Assembly (NCBI GenBank): GCA_965234335.1
Contig: OZ248429.1
Location: forward strand, 1-64,000
Reading direction: 5' to 3'
Origin: Leadbetterella lacustris
GTDB lineage: Bacteria; Bacteroidota; Bacteroidia; Cytophagales; Spirosomataceae
DNA length: 64,000 nucleotides
Shown one piece after another: positions 23,740-32,077 of the stretch (its first letter is position 1; each line of letters starts with the position of its first letter). Under the pieces are notes generated by a model. The model saw only the letters and a list, made by a program, of their open reading frames with translations, ran no database searches and was not told where the DNA came from. Both the position numbers and the translations under genes were made by a program.

Positions 23740-24215
23740 AACAATCATTTGGTTTTCTGATAGTTATACCTTGAGGTTTAATATATTTTGCAGCTCCATA
23801 AGCAGCTGCATAGCCATTGATTTCAAGCAAATTAAGTGCATTAAATAGGTTACTCACTCTGTCAAATTGAATTTTTGTTTACCACCTTAAAGTTCTTCTT
23901 GGTAAACGGTTGGATTTATGAAAACATCACAATCCTCTTCCGAATATGAACGCAGCAATTCGCTTTTTGGAGTCGAAAAACCTCTAATAAAATCTTCCCA
24001 AATAGAGGTATCAAAGAGAAGTTCTTTTATCAATTCTCATTTGATTCAAATCTCCTTCCCAAATATTGCTACCCAAAAGCGAAGCCAATTCCTGCTTTTT
24101 AATTTTCTTTATCGATGCTTCTAAAGCGAAGTTTACCATCTTTTTTTGTCCTGAGTTTAGTCAAACTCATCGCTTCTTTTACAAGTACATCGTTGAGTTC
24201 AATATTGGTTCTCAC
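23740..24215 (-). pseudogene. Decayed VapBC toxin-antitoxin locus
   Basis: Minus-strand frames around 24215-24010 read RTNIELNDVLVKEAMSLTKL, then one base out of phase VNFALEASIKKIKKQELASL and SNIWEGDLNQMR, a VapB antitoxin with a frameshift. It is followed by ELLFDTSIWEDFIRGFSTPK and VFINPTVYQEEL ending at 23887, the N-terminus of a PIN-domain VapC. A later piece (23860-23740) reads NALNLLEINGYAAAYGAA and GITIRKPN, part of the VapC C-terminal half. Internal parts are missing and the catalytic centre is incomplete, so the locus is dead. Confidence 0.65.
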
Positions 24216-24485
24216 AATTACCTGATGTTCATACACAAAAATAGCAAAATTTATACACAAAGAAAATTTCAGAATTTTATATTCTTTAGATTCTCAAAAT
24301 TATAATGAAATGCCATTGTTTCGCTCCCCTCTAGGGTCTTTTTGTGCCGCATCCATTATCCCACCCCGATATGCTATTGGGGCTATTCATGTTAATGCCC
24401 TAAAAGCATTTTCTTCCAAACAATCAAACGTAACTTAATCAAAAATGAACCAATCCACCTACAAAATGCGGCAAACAGCCACCCC
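24216..24485. other. Spacer, no gene seen
   Basis: About 270 bases between the dead vapBC and the control region of the acetylesterase gene. AT-rich with a CCCCGATATGCTATTGGGG stem near 24354. Nothing recognisable. Confidence 0.35.
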
Positions 24486-24569
24486 ATTCACCGCAAAAAA
24501 TGCACCAATTAATTTACAAATGCGGTGAATAAATCACATATTTGTTGCAAATTATGCGGTGAATAAATC
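24486..24569 (+). promoter_or_regulatory. Candidate operator: two direct TGCGGTGAATAAATC repeats plus one inverted half
   Basis: The 15-mer TGCGGTGAATAAATC occurs at 24521-24535 and again at 24555-24569 (34-base spacing, about three helical turns). Its inverse ATTCACCGCA is at 24486-24495. They sit just upstream of a TAnnTTTG promoter element and the acetylesterase gene, so they could bind a regulator. Confidence 0.5.
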
Positions 24570-24570
24570 C

Positions 24571-24578
24571 TATTTTTG
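24571..24578 (+). promoter_or_regulatory. Candidate -7 promoter element of the acetylesterase gene
   Basis: TATTTTTG matches TAnnTTTG and lies 32 bases before the start codon. GTTG at 24544-24547 could be a weak -33 element (23-base spacing). Confidence 0.45.
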
Positions 24579-24610
24579 CTTACAAGCTCATAAAATTTAA
24601 ACCAAAAACC

Positions 24611-25372
24611 ATGAAATACCTACTACTCCTTTTAGCACTTTTCGCATTATCCCCAAAGCCCAAACCCACCCTCTACCTCATAGGCGATAGTACCGTAAAG
24701 GCAGGCCAAGGCAAAGGAGAAAATGATATGTGGGGCTGGGGAAGCGTAATTGGGCAACATTTTGATTCTACCAAAATCCATATTGAAAACCATGCGATAG
24801 GCGGAAGAAGCAGCCGAACTTTCTTGACGGATGGCCGTTGGGAGCCGATTTTGAAAAAGATGAAGAGGGGAGATTTCTTGATTATCCAGTTTGGACATAA
24901 CGACGACTGGGCGATTAACGATACCATCAGAGCCCGAGGAACTATAAAAGGCATAGGCATGGATTCTGTTGAGATAGATAATCTGATAACGAAAAAGCAT
25001 GAAGTAGTGCATAGTTTTGGTTGGTACATAAGCAAGTATATCAAGGAAGCCCAGGTAAAAGGCGTGGCCGTATTTATATGCTCACAAGTGCCTTTTAATA
25101 AGTTTGAAAACGGCAAAGTGAAACGCCAAGAGGAATATTATCCAAAATGGGCGAGACAAGTGGCCGAAAATACCCAGGCTCATTTTATAGATTTGCACGA
25201 ATTGTCAGCCGTTTTCTACGACAAATTAGGTTTTGAAGAAACTAAAAAACAATATTTCACACCAAAAGATAACGTCCACACCAACTTAGCCGGAGCCAAA
25301 TTAAACGCCGACAATATAGCTTTAGGAATCAAAAACACCAAAATGTCAAAACTAAGGAAGTTTTTAAAGTAG
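24611..25372 (+). CDS. Rhamnogalacturonan acetylesterase-like SGNH hydrolase (CE12 type)
   Basis: 253 residues with a short signal peptide (MKYLLLLLALFALSPKP). SGNH blocks are all present: block I YLIGDSTVK with nucleophile Ser (about 22-30), block II GGRSSRTF (about 63-70), block III FGHND (about 95-99), and block V DNVHTN with the catalytic Asp/His pair near 220. The IGDST and IQFGHND forms are those of rhamnogalacturonan acetylesterases, which remove acetyl groups from the pectin backbone. It is a single gene preceded by a possible operator. It fits with the rhamnose mutarotase nearby. Confidence 0.85.
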   Translation: MKYLLLLLALFALSPKPKPTLYLIGDSTVKAGQGKGENDMWGWGSVIGQHFDSTKIHIENHAIGGRSSRTFLTDGRWEPILKKMKRGDFLIIQFGHNDDWAINDTIRARGTIKGIGMDSVEIDNLITKKHEVVHSFGWYISKYIKEAQVKGVAVFICSQVPFNKFENGKVKRQEEYYPKWARQVAENTQAHFIDLHELSAVFYDKLGFEETKKQYFTPKDNVHTNLAGAKLNADNIALGIKNTKMSKLRKFLK

Positions 25373-25758
25373 TCTATTGGTCAATTTTAAATAATAAAAT
25401 CCGTGTAAATCTGTGGTACTTGTATCCGTGTTATCCGTCTGCCAATAACAAGGATTTTATTCCCCAAAATCTAACTATTTTTGATAAAATGAATTGATGT
25501 GAAGTCGAGCATTTTATAATGTAATTTCAGATGTTTATAATTTACCGCTAAGGCACAAAGACGCTAAGAAATAGTCATTTCTCAGTGTGTCCAAAGACTA
25601 AGTCAAGAATGTTTCATTTTCTGCAATCACTTTTGCGGAAATATTACCAGTTGGTTTAGTGGTGACGATTGTGAATGCTTTGATTTTAAAGAAGAAATAA
25701 TTCTGAACAAAATAGCCCAATACAAAAAGAAAACATTAATCTCGGCACAGAAATATCT
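25373..25758. other. Gene-free spacer containing one 80-bp repeat
   Basis: Contains ATCCGTGT-type short repeats (25395-25440), the 80-bp repeat listed separately, and AT-rich filler. No gene. Confidence 0.5.
25534..25618 (+). repeat. Single copy of the 80-bp intergenic repeat
   Basis: Starts TTTACCGCTAAGGCACAAAG and ends GAATGTTTCAT, slightly diverged from the copies at 20.1 and 21.5 kb. Confidence 0.8.
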
Positions 25759-26331
25759 CTACAAATCGGCCATTAGTGCTTCTGGAAGGATTTTTTTAAG
25801 TACGGATTTCATATTTTCTTCAATGCCGAGAACCTTCCAATCCTTCAAGGATGGCGTTTTCAAAGCTAGCATTTCTTTCTTTGCAAAAATCCTGAATTTC
25901 TTATTTTCTAGATCAAACGTCACGTTGTCTGCTCCATACATTTCCTTGAATATATTGGTAGTCATAGTGATTACTTCATCGGCAGGAGGTGGATTTTCGT
26001 CTGAAATCAAGTATTTCATGGTCATCATAAAAGAGTAATCTGCCTTGGCATAAGTTACTGAATCTGCTGTTTTCAACGGTGAAATATCCAAAAGTTTAGA
26101 GTCTATCAACAAAATTTCGAGTGAAGGATCTTTCAAAGATGAATCCAAAGTCTTAACCATCAAATCACGCGGGTACAAGTCAAAAAACCTAGGATACATA
26201 TAATTCATTACCTTTTCCGCATCCTTGCTTTCTACCACTTTGAGATATTCTTCAAGGGTATTTCGGAGGTCTATTTGGGCAGATGCTGAAACAGACTTGA
26301 GAAAAATGAGTGTGAATATGAGTTTTTTCAT
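25759..26331 (-). CDS. Exported hypothetical protein, 190 residues
   Basis: The protein starts with a signal peptide (MKKLIFTLIFLKSVSASAQ) and continues as a soluble alpha/beta protein: YLKVVESKDAEKVMNYMYPR, SVTYAKADYSFMMTM, LENKKFRIFAKKEMLALK. The first part resembles NTF2-like small binding domains (a helix followed by MNYMYP). No catalytic motif is visible. It is convergent with nothing and is divergent from the polyketide operon, with which no link can be shown. Homologues in Flavobacteria/Cytophagia are commonly annotated hypothetical. Confidence 0.7.
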   Translation of the reverse strand: MKKLIFTLIFLKSVSASAQIDLRNTLEEYLKVVESKDAEKVMNYMYPRFFDLYPRDLMVKTLDSSLKDPSLEILLIDSKLLDISPLKTADSVTYAKADYSFMMTMKYLISDENPPPADEVITMTTNIFKEMYGADNVTFDLENKKFRIFAKKEMLALKTPSLKDWKVLGIEENMKSVLKKILPEALMADL

Positions 26332-26513
26332 TCTGTGAAATTATATTTTGTCAAAATTATAAAATTTGGTGTAAACAATGCTGTGCCAATTCTAAAAAAG
26401 AACTCAAATCAATCTTTCAAAGAAAATCATACTTTCAGAAATAGAAACTTTTTGAAACCAATTACATCATATCAACGTATATCTTCCTAAATTACCTCGA
26501 AATAGAAATAGCA

Positions 26514-27389
26514 ATGACCAAAAAAGACATTCTTTTACACCTCAGGTTTCCGTTTTCGTTGTTTCTGATGCCCATTTACTGGCTAGCTATCAGCCAGCAA
26601 GTCGATGGTGATTTTGTGAATAACTTATGGATTTTCGTAATCCTGCATATCTTCATTTACCCCGCTTCCAATGCTTTCAATAGCTATTTTGACAAAGACG
26701 AAGGCAGTATTGGAGGACTTAAAAACCCTCCAAAGGTCGACATCAATCTTTGGTATGCAGCCAATATTTTTGACGCATTGGGCGTGATTTTATCTATACT
26801 TATGGTAGGGACGTGGTTTGGGATATTGGTACTGTTTTATGTTACGGTTAGTCGTTTATATAGCCACCCGAGCATTCGTTTGAAAAAATACCCGGTATTA
26901 AGTTGGCTCGTGGTCGGTTTGTTTCAAGGAGCATTGGTATTTATGATGGTGTACACTTTTGGGCAAAATCTTAACATCACGGACTTTTTGGAAGCAAAAA
27001 ATCTATCCAACGCACCTATTTGGCTAGGGTCCTTATTGTCAGCTTTGATTCTTTGGGCAGTTTACCCCATTACACAGGTTTATCAGCACGAAGAAGACAC
27101 CAAAAATGGTGACAAAACCATGAGCATTCTACTCGGAATTCGAGGTACATTCATTTTCTGTATCACTTTCTTTTCATTGGCTTTGGCTTGCTCTTTCTTT
27201 TTTTTGGAACAAAATGATTTCACTCGTTTTGTTGCATTCAGTTTTCCAATAGCCGTTTTTATGAACTACTGGTTTCTTAAAGTGTGGAAAAAACCCGAAG
27301 AAGCAAACTTCAAATACACGATGATTTTGAACTTAATGGCGTCACTTTTACTAAATTTTTGCTTTATTATCAATGCCTTAATGTCATAA
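26514..27389 (+). CDS. UbiA-family prenyltransferase
   Basis: 291 residues with about eight or nine membrane segments. UbiA enzymes join a polyprenyl diphosphate to an aromatic or quinone acceptor inside the membrane. The first Asp-rich motif appears as NAFNSYFDKDEGS (about 60-72) and the second as YQHEEDTKNGDKT (about 192-204), both needed to bind Mg2+ diphosphate. It is the first gene of a four-gene cluster with a type III polyketide synthase, a methyltransferase and a flavoprotein, so the acceptor is probably the polyketide product. Menaquinone enzyme MenA is an alternative, but the context argues against it. Confidence 0.85.
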   Translation: MTKKDILLHLRFPFSLFLMPIYWLAISQQVDGDFVNNLWIFVILHIFIYPASNAFNSYFDKDEGSIGGLKNPPKVDINLWYAANIFDALGVILSILMVGTWFGILVLFYVTVSRLYSHPSIRLKKYPVLSWLVVGLFQGALVFMMVYTFGQNLNITDFLEAKNLSNAPIWLGSLLSALILWAVYPITQVYQHEEDTKNGDKTMSILLGIRGTFIFCITFFSLALACSFFFLEQNDFTRFVAFSFPIAVFMNYWFLKVWKKPEEANFKYTMILNLMASLLLNFCFIINALMS

Positions 27390-27470
27390 ACAAATAACGA
27401 TTTTCAGAGTTTGTCTTTTTACCGACAAGCAGATTTAAATAAACCAATATTTTCGCAAAAAATACAACAA

Positions 27471-28541
27471 ATGAGTAGTATAACACACATAAGCACGGCC
27501 GTTCCAGACTTTAAAAACGAACAATCAACTATTCAACATTTTATGCTCAAAATGAACGATGGCAGCCCAACTGACAAGCGAAAAATGGGTTTGATGTATG
27601 CTCGTTCGGGCATAGAAACAAGATATTCGGTCATTCCAGACTACAGATGTGCGGCCTCAGAAAGAGTTTTTTTCTCCAAAAACGAGGAATTAGAGCCCTT
27701 CCCAAGCATAGAGCAAAGAATGGACAAATATCAAGAAACGGCACTTCCGTTGGCACTAAAAGCTGTTGAAAATACTTTCGGCAACCTACATTTATCACAA
27801 AATATTACACATTTGATAAGTGTTTCTTGCACCGGTATGTCGGCACCTGGCCTAGACGTAGAATTGGTGCAGGCCCTTCAATTACCCACTGATATTCACC
27901 GAACCTCAGTGAATTTTATGGGATGTTACGCCGCCATTCATGCCTTAAAACAAGCAGATGCCATTTGTAAAAGTGACGCTAAAGCTAAGGTTTTAATAGT
28001 TTTGGTAGAACTCTGCACCCTACATTTTCAGAAAGAAAATAAAATAGATTTTATCACCTCCAATTTACTTTTTGGCGATGGAGCCGCATGTTGTTTGGTA
28101 GAGAACTCCGACAAAGGAATGCAGCTGGAGGGATTTTATTCCAAACTTTTCCTCGAAAGCCAAGAAAGTATGGGCTGGCACATCAGTTCACATGGTTTTT
28201 TGATGAGCCTGAAACAGGAAGTACCATCTTTGATAGAGGACAATATTGCAGATTTTGTAGAAACTAGCTTAAGCAAAAACAACAAACAGAAAAATGAAAT
28301 ACAAAACTGGGCGATACATCCAGGAGGTAGAAAAATATTAGACGTTACTGCCAAATCTCTGGGTATAGGTTCAGAAGCAATTTCGGAGTCTTACGAAGTG
28401 TTAAAAAACTATGGAAACATGTCGTCTTGTACTTTACTTTTTATTCTAGAAAAAATAAAAAAACAGAAAACGGGCCTGACTTACGTGGCTGGTTTCGGGC
28501 CCGGAATAACCATGGAAAGCCTAATATTGAATAGTTTATGA
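27471..28541 (+). CDS. Type III polyketide synthase
   Basis: 356 residues from the ATG at 27471. An upstream TTG at 27411 would add 20 residues that do not fit the family. It belongs to the chalcone/stilbene synthase superfamily, a homodimer that extends an acyl-CoA starter with malonyl-CoA. The Cys-His-Asn triad is complete: Cys120 in SVSCTGMSAPG, His283 in AIHPGGRKIL, and Asn316 in NYGNMSS. The end GFGPGITMESL is the typical C-terminal loop. It overlaps the methyltransferase gene by four bases. Bacterial relatives make alkylresorcinols or alkylpyrones. The starter here is unknown. Confidence 0.93.
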   Translation: MSSITHISTAVPDFKNEQSTIQHFMLKMNDGSPTDKRKMGLMYARSGIETRYSVIPDYRCAASERVFFSKNEELEPFPSIEQRMDKYQETALPLALKAVENTFGNLHLSQNITHLISVSCTGMSAPGLDVELVQALQLPTDIHRTSVNFMGCYAAIHALKQADAICKSDAKAKVLIVLVELCTLHFQKENKIDFITSNLLFGDGAACCLVENSDKGMQLEGFYSKLFLESQESMGWHISSHGFLMSLKQEVPSLIEDNIADFVETSLSKNNKQKNEIQNWAIHPGGRKILDVTAKSLGIGSEAISESYEVLKNYGNMSSCTLLFILEKIKKQKTGLTYVAGFGPGITMESLILNSL

Positions 28542-29194
28542 AGAAAAGCTATCAAAAAGAATTGCTAGATGCCGATGAAATTCCAGAAGCAGATTTGATT
28601 CAAAACCTGAAGGAATTAAAATTTATAAATACCTATTTGGGTGGCCACGATGTTATCAAAAAAGGCTTAAAACGATTTGGAAAAGAAAACCATAAAATAC
28701 TGGAAATTGGCTCAGGTGGTGGTGATAACCTGATGATGCTGAAGAAAAATTTTCCAGAAAATGAATATGCCGGACTGGATATAAAAGAAGTGTGTATTGC
28801 CTACAGCAGCTCGCTTGATTCAGAAATATTTTGGATAAAAGAAGACTATAAAAAACATCAGCCTGAGAAAACTTACGACCTGATATTCAATTCTTTATTC
28901 TGCCATCATTTCGATGACGAATCGCTTGTAGAAATGCTCAAATGGATGAACAAAAATTCAACAAAAGGCTTCTTTATTGGTGATTTACACCGACATAAGT
29001 TGGCTCATTTTTCCATAAAATTTCTGACAAAATTATTCTCCAAATCTTATCTGGTTAAAAATGATGCACCGCTGAGCGTTCAACGTGGATTTACAAAAAA
29101 AGAGTGGGAAATTCTTCTCAAAAAAGCCAGAATCGAAAATTATAGCATCTCTTGGTGCTGGGCGTTTAGACATTTAATAGTGGTCAAGAAATGA
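28538..29194 (+). CDS. SAM-dependent methyltransferase of the polyketide operon
   Basis: 218 residues. A class I Rossmann methyltransferase: motif I ILEIGSGGGDNLMML (about 52-66), an acidic residue ending strand 2 (AGLDIKEV), and motif IV FNSLFCHHFDDE (about 112-123). Both of its ends overlap neighbouring genes by ATGA (28538-28541, 29191-29194), so it is translated in step with the polyketide synthase and flavoprotein. In the Streptomyces srs operon the corresponding enzyme O-methylates alkylresorcinol. A similar role is inferred here. Confidence 0.85.
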   Translation: MKKSYQKELLDADEIPEADLIQNLKELKFINTYLGGHDVIKKGLKRFGKENHKILEIGSGGGDNLMMLKKNFPENEYAGLDIKEVCIAYSSSLDSEIFWIKEDYKKHQPEKTYDLIFNSLFCHHFDDESLVEMLKWMNKNSTKGFFIGDLHRHKLAHFSIKFLTKLFSKSYLVKNDAPLSVQRGFTKKEWEILLKKARIENYSISWCWAFRHLIVVKK

Positions 29195-30315
29195 ATAACG
29201 AGCAAATATACGACATAGCCATCACAGGAGGCGGATTGGCTGGACTAAGTCTCGCTATTTTACAGGTTCAGGCTGGCAAGTCAGTAATTTTATTCGAAAA
29301 AAACACCTACCCATTTCACAGAGTTTGTGGTGAATACATAAGTTTGGAATCATGGGGTTTTCTGGAAAGTTTGGGATTGCCATTGAGCCAAATGCAATTA
29401 CCAATCATCAAAAACCTACAAGTAACCTCGCCCTCGGGCACATCTTTAGATGCTAAACTCGACCTCGGAGGATTTGGAATAAGTAGGTACCAATTGGATT
29501 TTGAACTCGCAAAAATTGCCAAAAAACTCGGTGTCCAAATTCTGGAAAACACCAAAGTAAAAGACATCATCAGAACCGAAAATCAATTTGAAGTTTTAAC
29601 CGAAAATACAGCCTTTAGAAGTACAATGGCCGTGGGGAGTTTTGGAAAAAGATCAAACCTCGATGTAGATTGGAAACGCCCTTTTATTGCTGAAAACAGG
29701 ACTTCGCTGAATCAGTATGTTGGCGTAAAGTATCATATCAAAACTGATTTTCCAAAAGACAAAATAGCATTACACAATTTCTCAGATGGTTATTGTGGTA
29801 TTTCAGCCATTGAAAACGACTTGTATTGCCTTTGTTATATGACCACCAAAGCTAATCTTAAAAAATCCCACAATAACATAGATCTGATGGAAGAAAATAT
29901 CCTTTCAACAAATCCTTTTCTCAGAAGAATATTCAAAAACTCAGAAAAGGTTTGGACTCAACCAGAGGTCATTTCACAAATAAGTTTTGAGAAAAAAGGG
30001 CAGTTCGAAAGAGAAATTCCACTGCTCGGCGACGCCTCGGGCATGATAGCTCCGCTGTGCGGCAATGGCATGAGTATGGCGTTTCACGGAGCCTATCTTT
30101 TGCACAATTTGCTTGAATCAGGCGAAAACATAAACGAAAATTATCCAAAAAAGTGGAATGAAAACTTTGCGACACGGCTGCTAGTTGGCAGAACTGTCCA
30201 AAGGCTTTTCGGCAATCCCATCATGACAGATTTGCTGATACGAGGTATGAAATTAACGCCGAGTTTGTTACAATTGATTATCAAAAATACCCACGGACGA
30301 AATATTGGCGATTGA
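29191..30315 (+). CDS. FAD-dependent monooxygenase/geranylgeranyl-reductase-type oxidoreductase
   Basis: 374 residues. The N-terminal dinucleotide motif ITGGGLAGLSLAILQ (about 11-25) is followed by EKNTYPFHRVCGEYIS (about 36-51) and the second FAD motif LLGDASGMIAPLCGNGMSMA (about 278-297). This layout is shared by PHBH-type hydroxylases and geranylgeranyl reductases. In an operon with a type III polyketide synthase it would most simply hydroxylate the aromatic ring to a quinol, as SrsC does. Reduction of the prenyl chain attached by the UbiA enzyme is an equally possible role. Last gene of the operon. Confidence 0.85.
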   Translation: MNNEQIYDIAITGGGLAGLSLAILQVQAGKSVILFEKNTYPFHRVCGEYISLESWGFLESLGLPLSQMQLPIIKNLQVTSPSGTSLDAKLDLGGFGISRYQLDFELAKIAKKLGVQILENTKVKDIIRTENQFEVLTENTAFRSTMAVGSFGKRSNLDVDWKRPFIAENRTSLNQYVGVKYHIKTDFPKDKIALHNFSDGYCGISAIENDLYCLCYMTTKANLKKSHNNIDLMEENILSTNPFLRRIFKNSEKVWTQPEVISQISFEKKGQFEREIPLLGDASGMIAPLCGNGMSMAFHGAYLLHNLLESGENINENYPKKWNENFATRLLVGRTVQRLFGNPIMTDLLIRGMKLTPSLLQLIIKNTHGRNIGD

Positions 30316-30382
30316 TTTTGCTGTTCTCCTAACGCTTAAGTCATAAAATTGCATTTTGCTTTTTCTTGCTGCATGAAAGCAC

Positions 30383-30390
30383 TAAATTTG
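30383..30390 (+). promoter_or_regulatory. Candidate -7 promoter element of the CLC gene
   Basis: TAAATTTG fits the TAnnTTTG consensus, 66 bases before the start codon. Confidence 0.35.
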
Positions 30391-30455
30391 TATTTGAGCA
30401 AAAACTAATATTTCAAGTTTCAATTCTATTGTGAATTTGAACACATCGAATACAA

Positions 30456-31745
30456 ATGCCTGACGATAAAATATTTTTAGCTTCAATCTCAGGATTTTTC
30501 AATAAATATCCTGCACTTCCTAATGTGTTAAAATGGATGTTTATATCGGGTTTGATTGGCACGCTGGCTGGTTCGGCATCTGCTGGATTTTTGATTTCGC
30601 TAGATTATGTTACAAGTTTACGAGAAGCAAACCTTTGGCTTGTTTCGCTTTTACCCATAGCCGGCTTGGCGGTTGGTTTAATGTATCAATACTTCGGAAA
30701 AGATGTGGAAGCGGGAAATAACTTATTGATAGACAACATCCATGAGCCAAAACAAACCATTCCGCTAAAAATGGCGGTTTTTGTGTATGTCGGTACCATA
30801 ATTACGCATCTTTTTGGAGGTTCGGCTGGTAGAGAGGGCACAGCTCTTCAAATGGCCGGCTCTTTAAGTGACCAACTCAGTAAACCACTCAAACTTTCGA
30901 AGGAGGACAGAAAAACATTGCTCATTTCGGCAGTTGCTGCGGGCTTCGGTTCGGTTTTCGGTACGCCTTTGGCAGGTGCTATTTTTGCCTTAGAATTTCA
31001 AAAAACAGGTAAAATCAAATACAGTGCCATTTTCCCCGCATTTTTGGCGGCTATTCTGGCAGACTTTGTTACAAATAGGTGGCAAGCCAAACACACACAT
31101 TATAGCATTATAAACATTCCAGAATTAGATATTAAAACACTTTTGTACAGTATATTATCTGGAATGATTTTCGGAATATGTGCTGCGGTATTTAGCAAAT
31201 CTATTCACAAAGTTGGGAACTTGTTTAAATCTAAAATCTCATTTCCAGCTTTACGACCATTTTTTGGGGGAATAATTGTGGCAATTATGGTTTGGTTAAT
31301 TGGCTCCACAAAATACGTTGGCTTGGGCATTCCTACTATTTTAGAATCGTTTACCGAAGCCTTGCCATACTATGATTTTGCTTTAAAAATGGCACTTACC
31401 ATTCTGACTTTAGCAGCAGGTTTTAAAGGTGGTGAAGTTACGCCTTTGTTTTTCATAGGAGCCACTTTGGGCAATGCATTGGCTTATGTTCTACCACTGC
31501 CAATAGATCTTTTGGCAGGTATGGGATTTGTTTCAGTTTTTGCTGGAGCCACCAACACGCCATTGGCTTGTATCATGTTGGGCATAGAGCTTTTTGGAGC
31601 CGATTCGGCCGTATTTATAGCCCTTGCGGTAGTTACAGCTTACTTATTTTCAGGCCACAACAGCATATATACCAAACAAATAATAGGAGAAACCAAACAC
31701 AAAAACCATAAAAATCAGGAAGGCAAAAACTTTCAAGAATTATGA
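30456..31745 (+). CDS. CLC-family anion channel/antiporter, possibly the fluoride (CLC-F) type
   Basis: 429 residues with about ten membrane helices. The gating-glutamate motif is present as GSAGREGTALQM (Glu127). The usual GSGIP chloride-binding loop is replaced by VEAGNNLLID, and GREGP reads GREGT. These are changes I associate with the CLC-F branch, which exchanges fluoride for protons. No fluoride riboswitch was found upstream. Other signatures: AVAAGFGSVFGTPLAGAIFA and LTLAAGFKGGEVTPLFFIGA. It lies 140 bases after the polyketide operon but probably has its own promoter. General chloride transport cannot be excluded. Confidence 0.85.
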   Translation: MPDDKIFLASISGFFNKYPALPNVLKWMFISGLIGTLAGSASAGFLISLDYVTSLREANLWLVSLLPIAGLAVGLMYQYFGKDVEAGNNLLIDNIHEPKQTIPLKMAVFVYVGTIITHLFGGSAGREGTALQMAGSLSDQLSKPLKLSKEDRKTLLISAVAAGFGSVFGTPLAGAIFALEFQKTGKIKYSAIFPAFLAAILADFVTNRWQAKHTHYSIINIPELDIKTLLYSILSGMIFGICAAVFSKSIHKVGNLFKSKISFPALRPFFGGIIVAIMVWLIGSTKYVGLGIPTILESFTEALPYYDFALKMALTILTLAAGFKGGEVTPLFFIGATLGNALAYVLPLPIDLLAGMGFVSVFAGATNTPLACIMLGIELFGADSAVFIALAVVTAYLFSGHNSIYTKQIIGETKHKNHKNQEGKNFQEL

Positions 31746-31852
31746 CTTTTGTTCAATAACACTTTGTGAAACCTTCGTGAAACTTTATGTAATAACTAAG
31801 TCACAATTTTCACAAACAGACATAATAAAAGCATTTTAAAAATTAGAACTTT

Positions 31853-32053
31853 ATGAAAAAATACGAATACAAAGTAATAAAAACCACCCAAGAGGGCTTT
31901 TGGGACCCGAAAGTAAACGATGTGAATCTCACCTGAAAATTGAACGATTTAGGCCAAGAAGGCTGGGAAATGGTCTCGGCCGTTGAAACCAATTCGCACC
32001 ATGGAAGTACAAAAGAAATAGTGCTGTTTTTCAAAAGAGAAACAGCTTTTTAA
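31853..32053 (+). pseudogene. DUF4177-like small protein with an in-frame TGA
   Basis: An ATG at 31853 opens MKKYEYKVIKTTQEGFW, then after a TGA at 31934-31936 (codon 28) the same frame continues KLNDLGQEGWEMVSAVETNS and stops at 32051. The Y-E-Y-K-V start and the L-N-x-L-G-x-E-G-W-E-M block are those of DUF4177 proteins, normally about 60-70 residues, so only the single stop interrupts an otherwise complete gene. It may be a recent nonsense mutation or a sequence error. It precedes the HopJ-like gene by 24 bases and was probably co-transcribed with it. Confidence 0.65.
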
Positions 32054-32077
32054 ATCATATTTTAACAAAAAAGAAAA

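Noticed and set aside
24355..24372. tRNA or small RNA at the CCCCGATATGCTATTGGGG stem
   Set aside because: Only one short stem is present; no cloverleaf or other arms can be drawn.
30316..30455. Fluoride riboswitch before the CLC gene
   Set aside because: The conserved GG-GATGG opening and pseudoknot partner are not found in the 140 bases upstream.
31934..31936. Selenocysteine or other recoding at the DUF4177 TGA
   Set aside because: No insertion structure is visible after the codon and the family has no Cys/Sec at this position.
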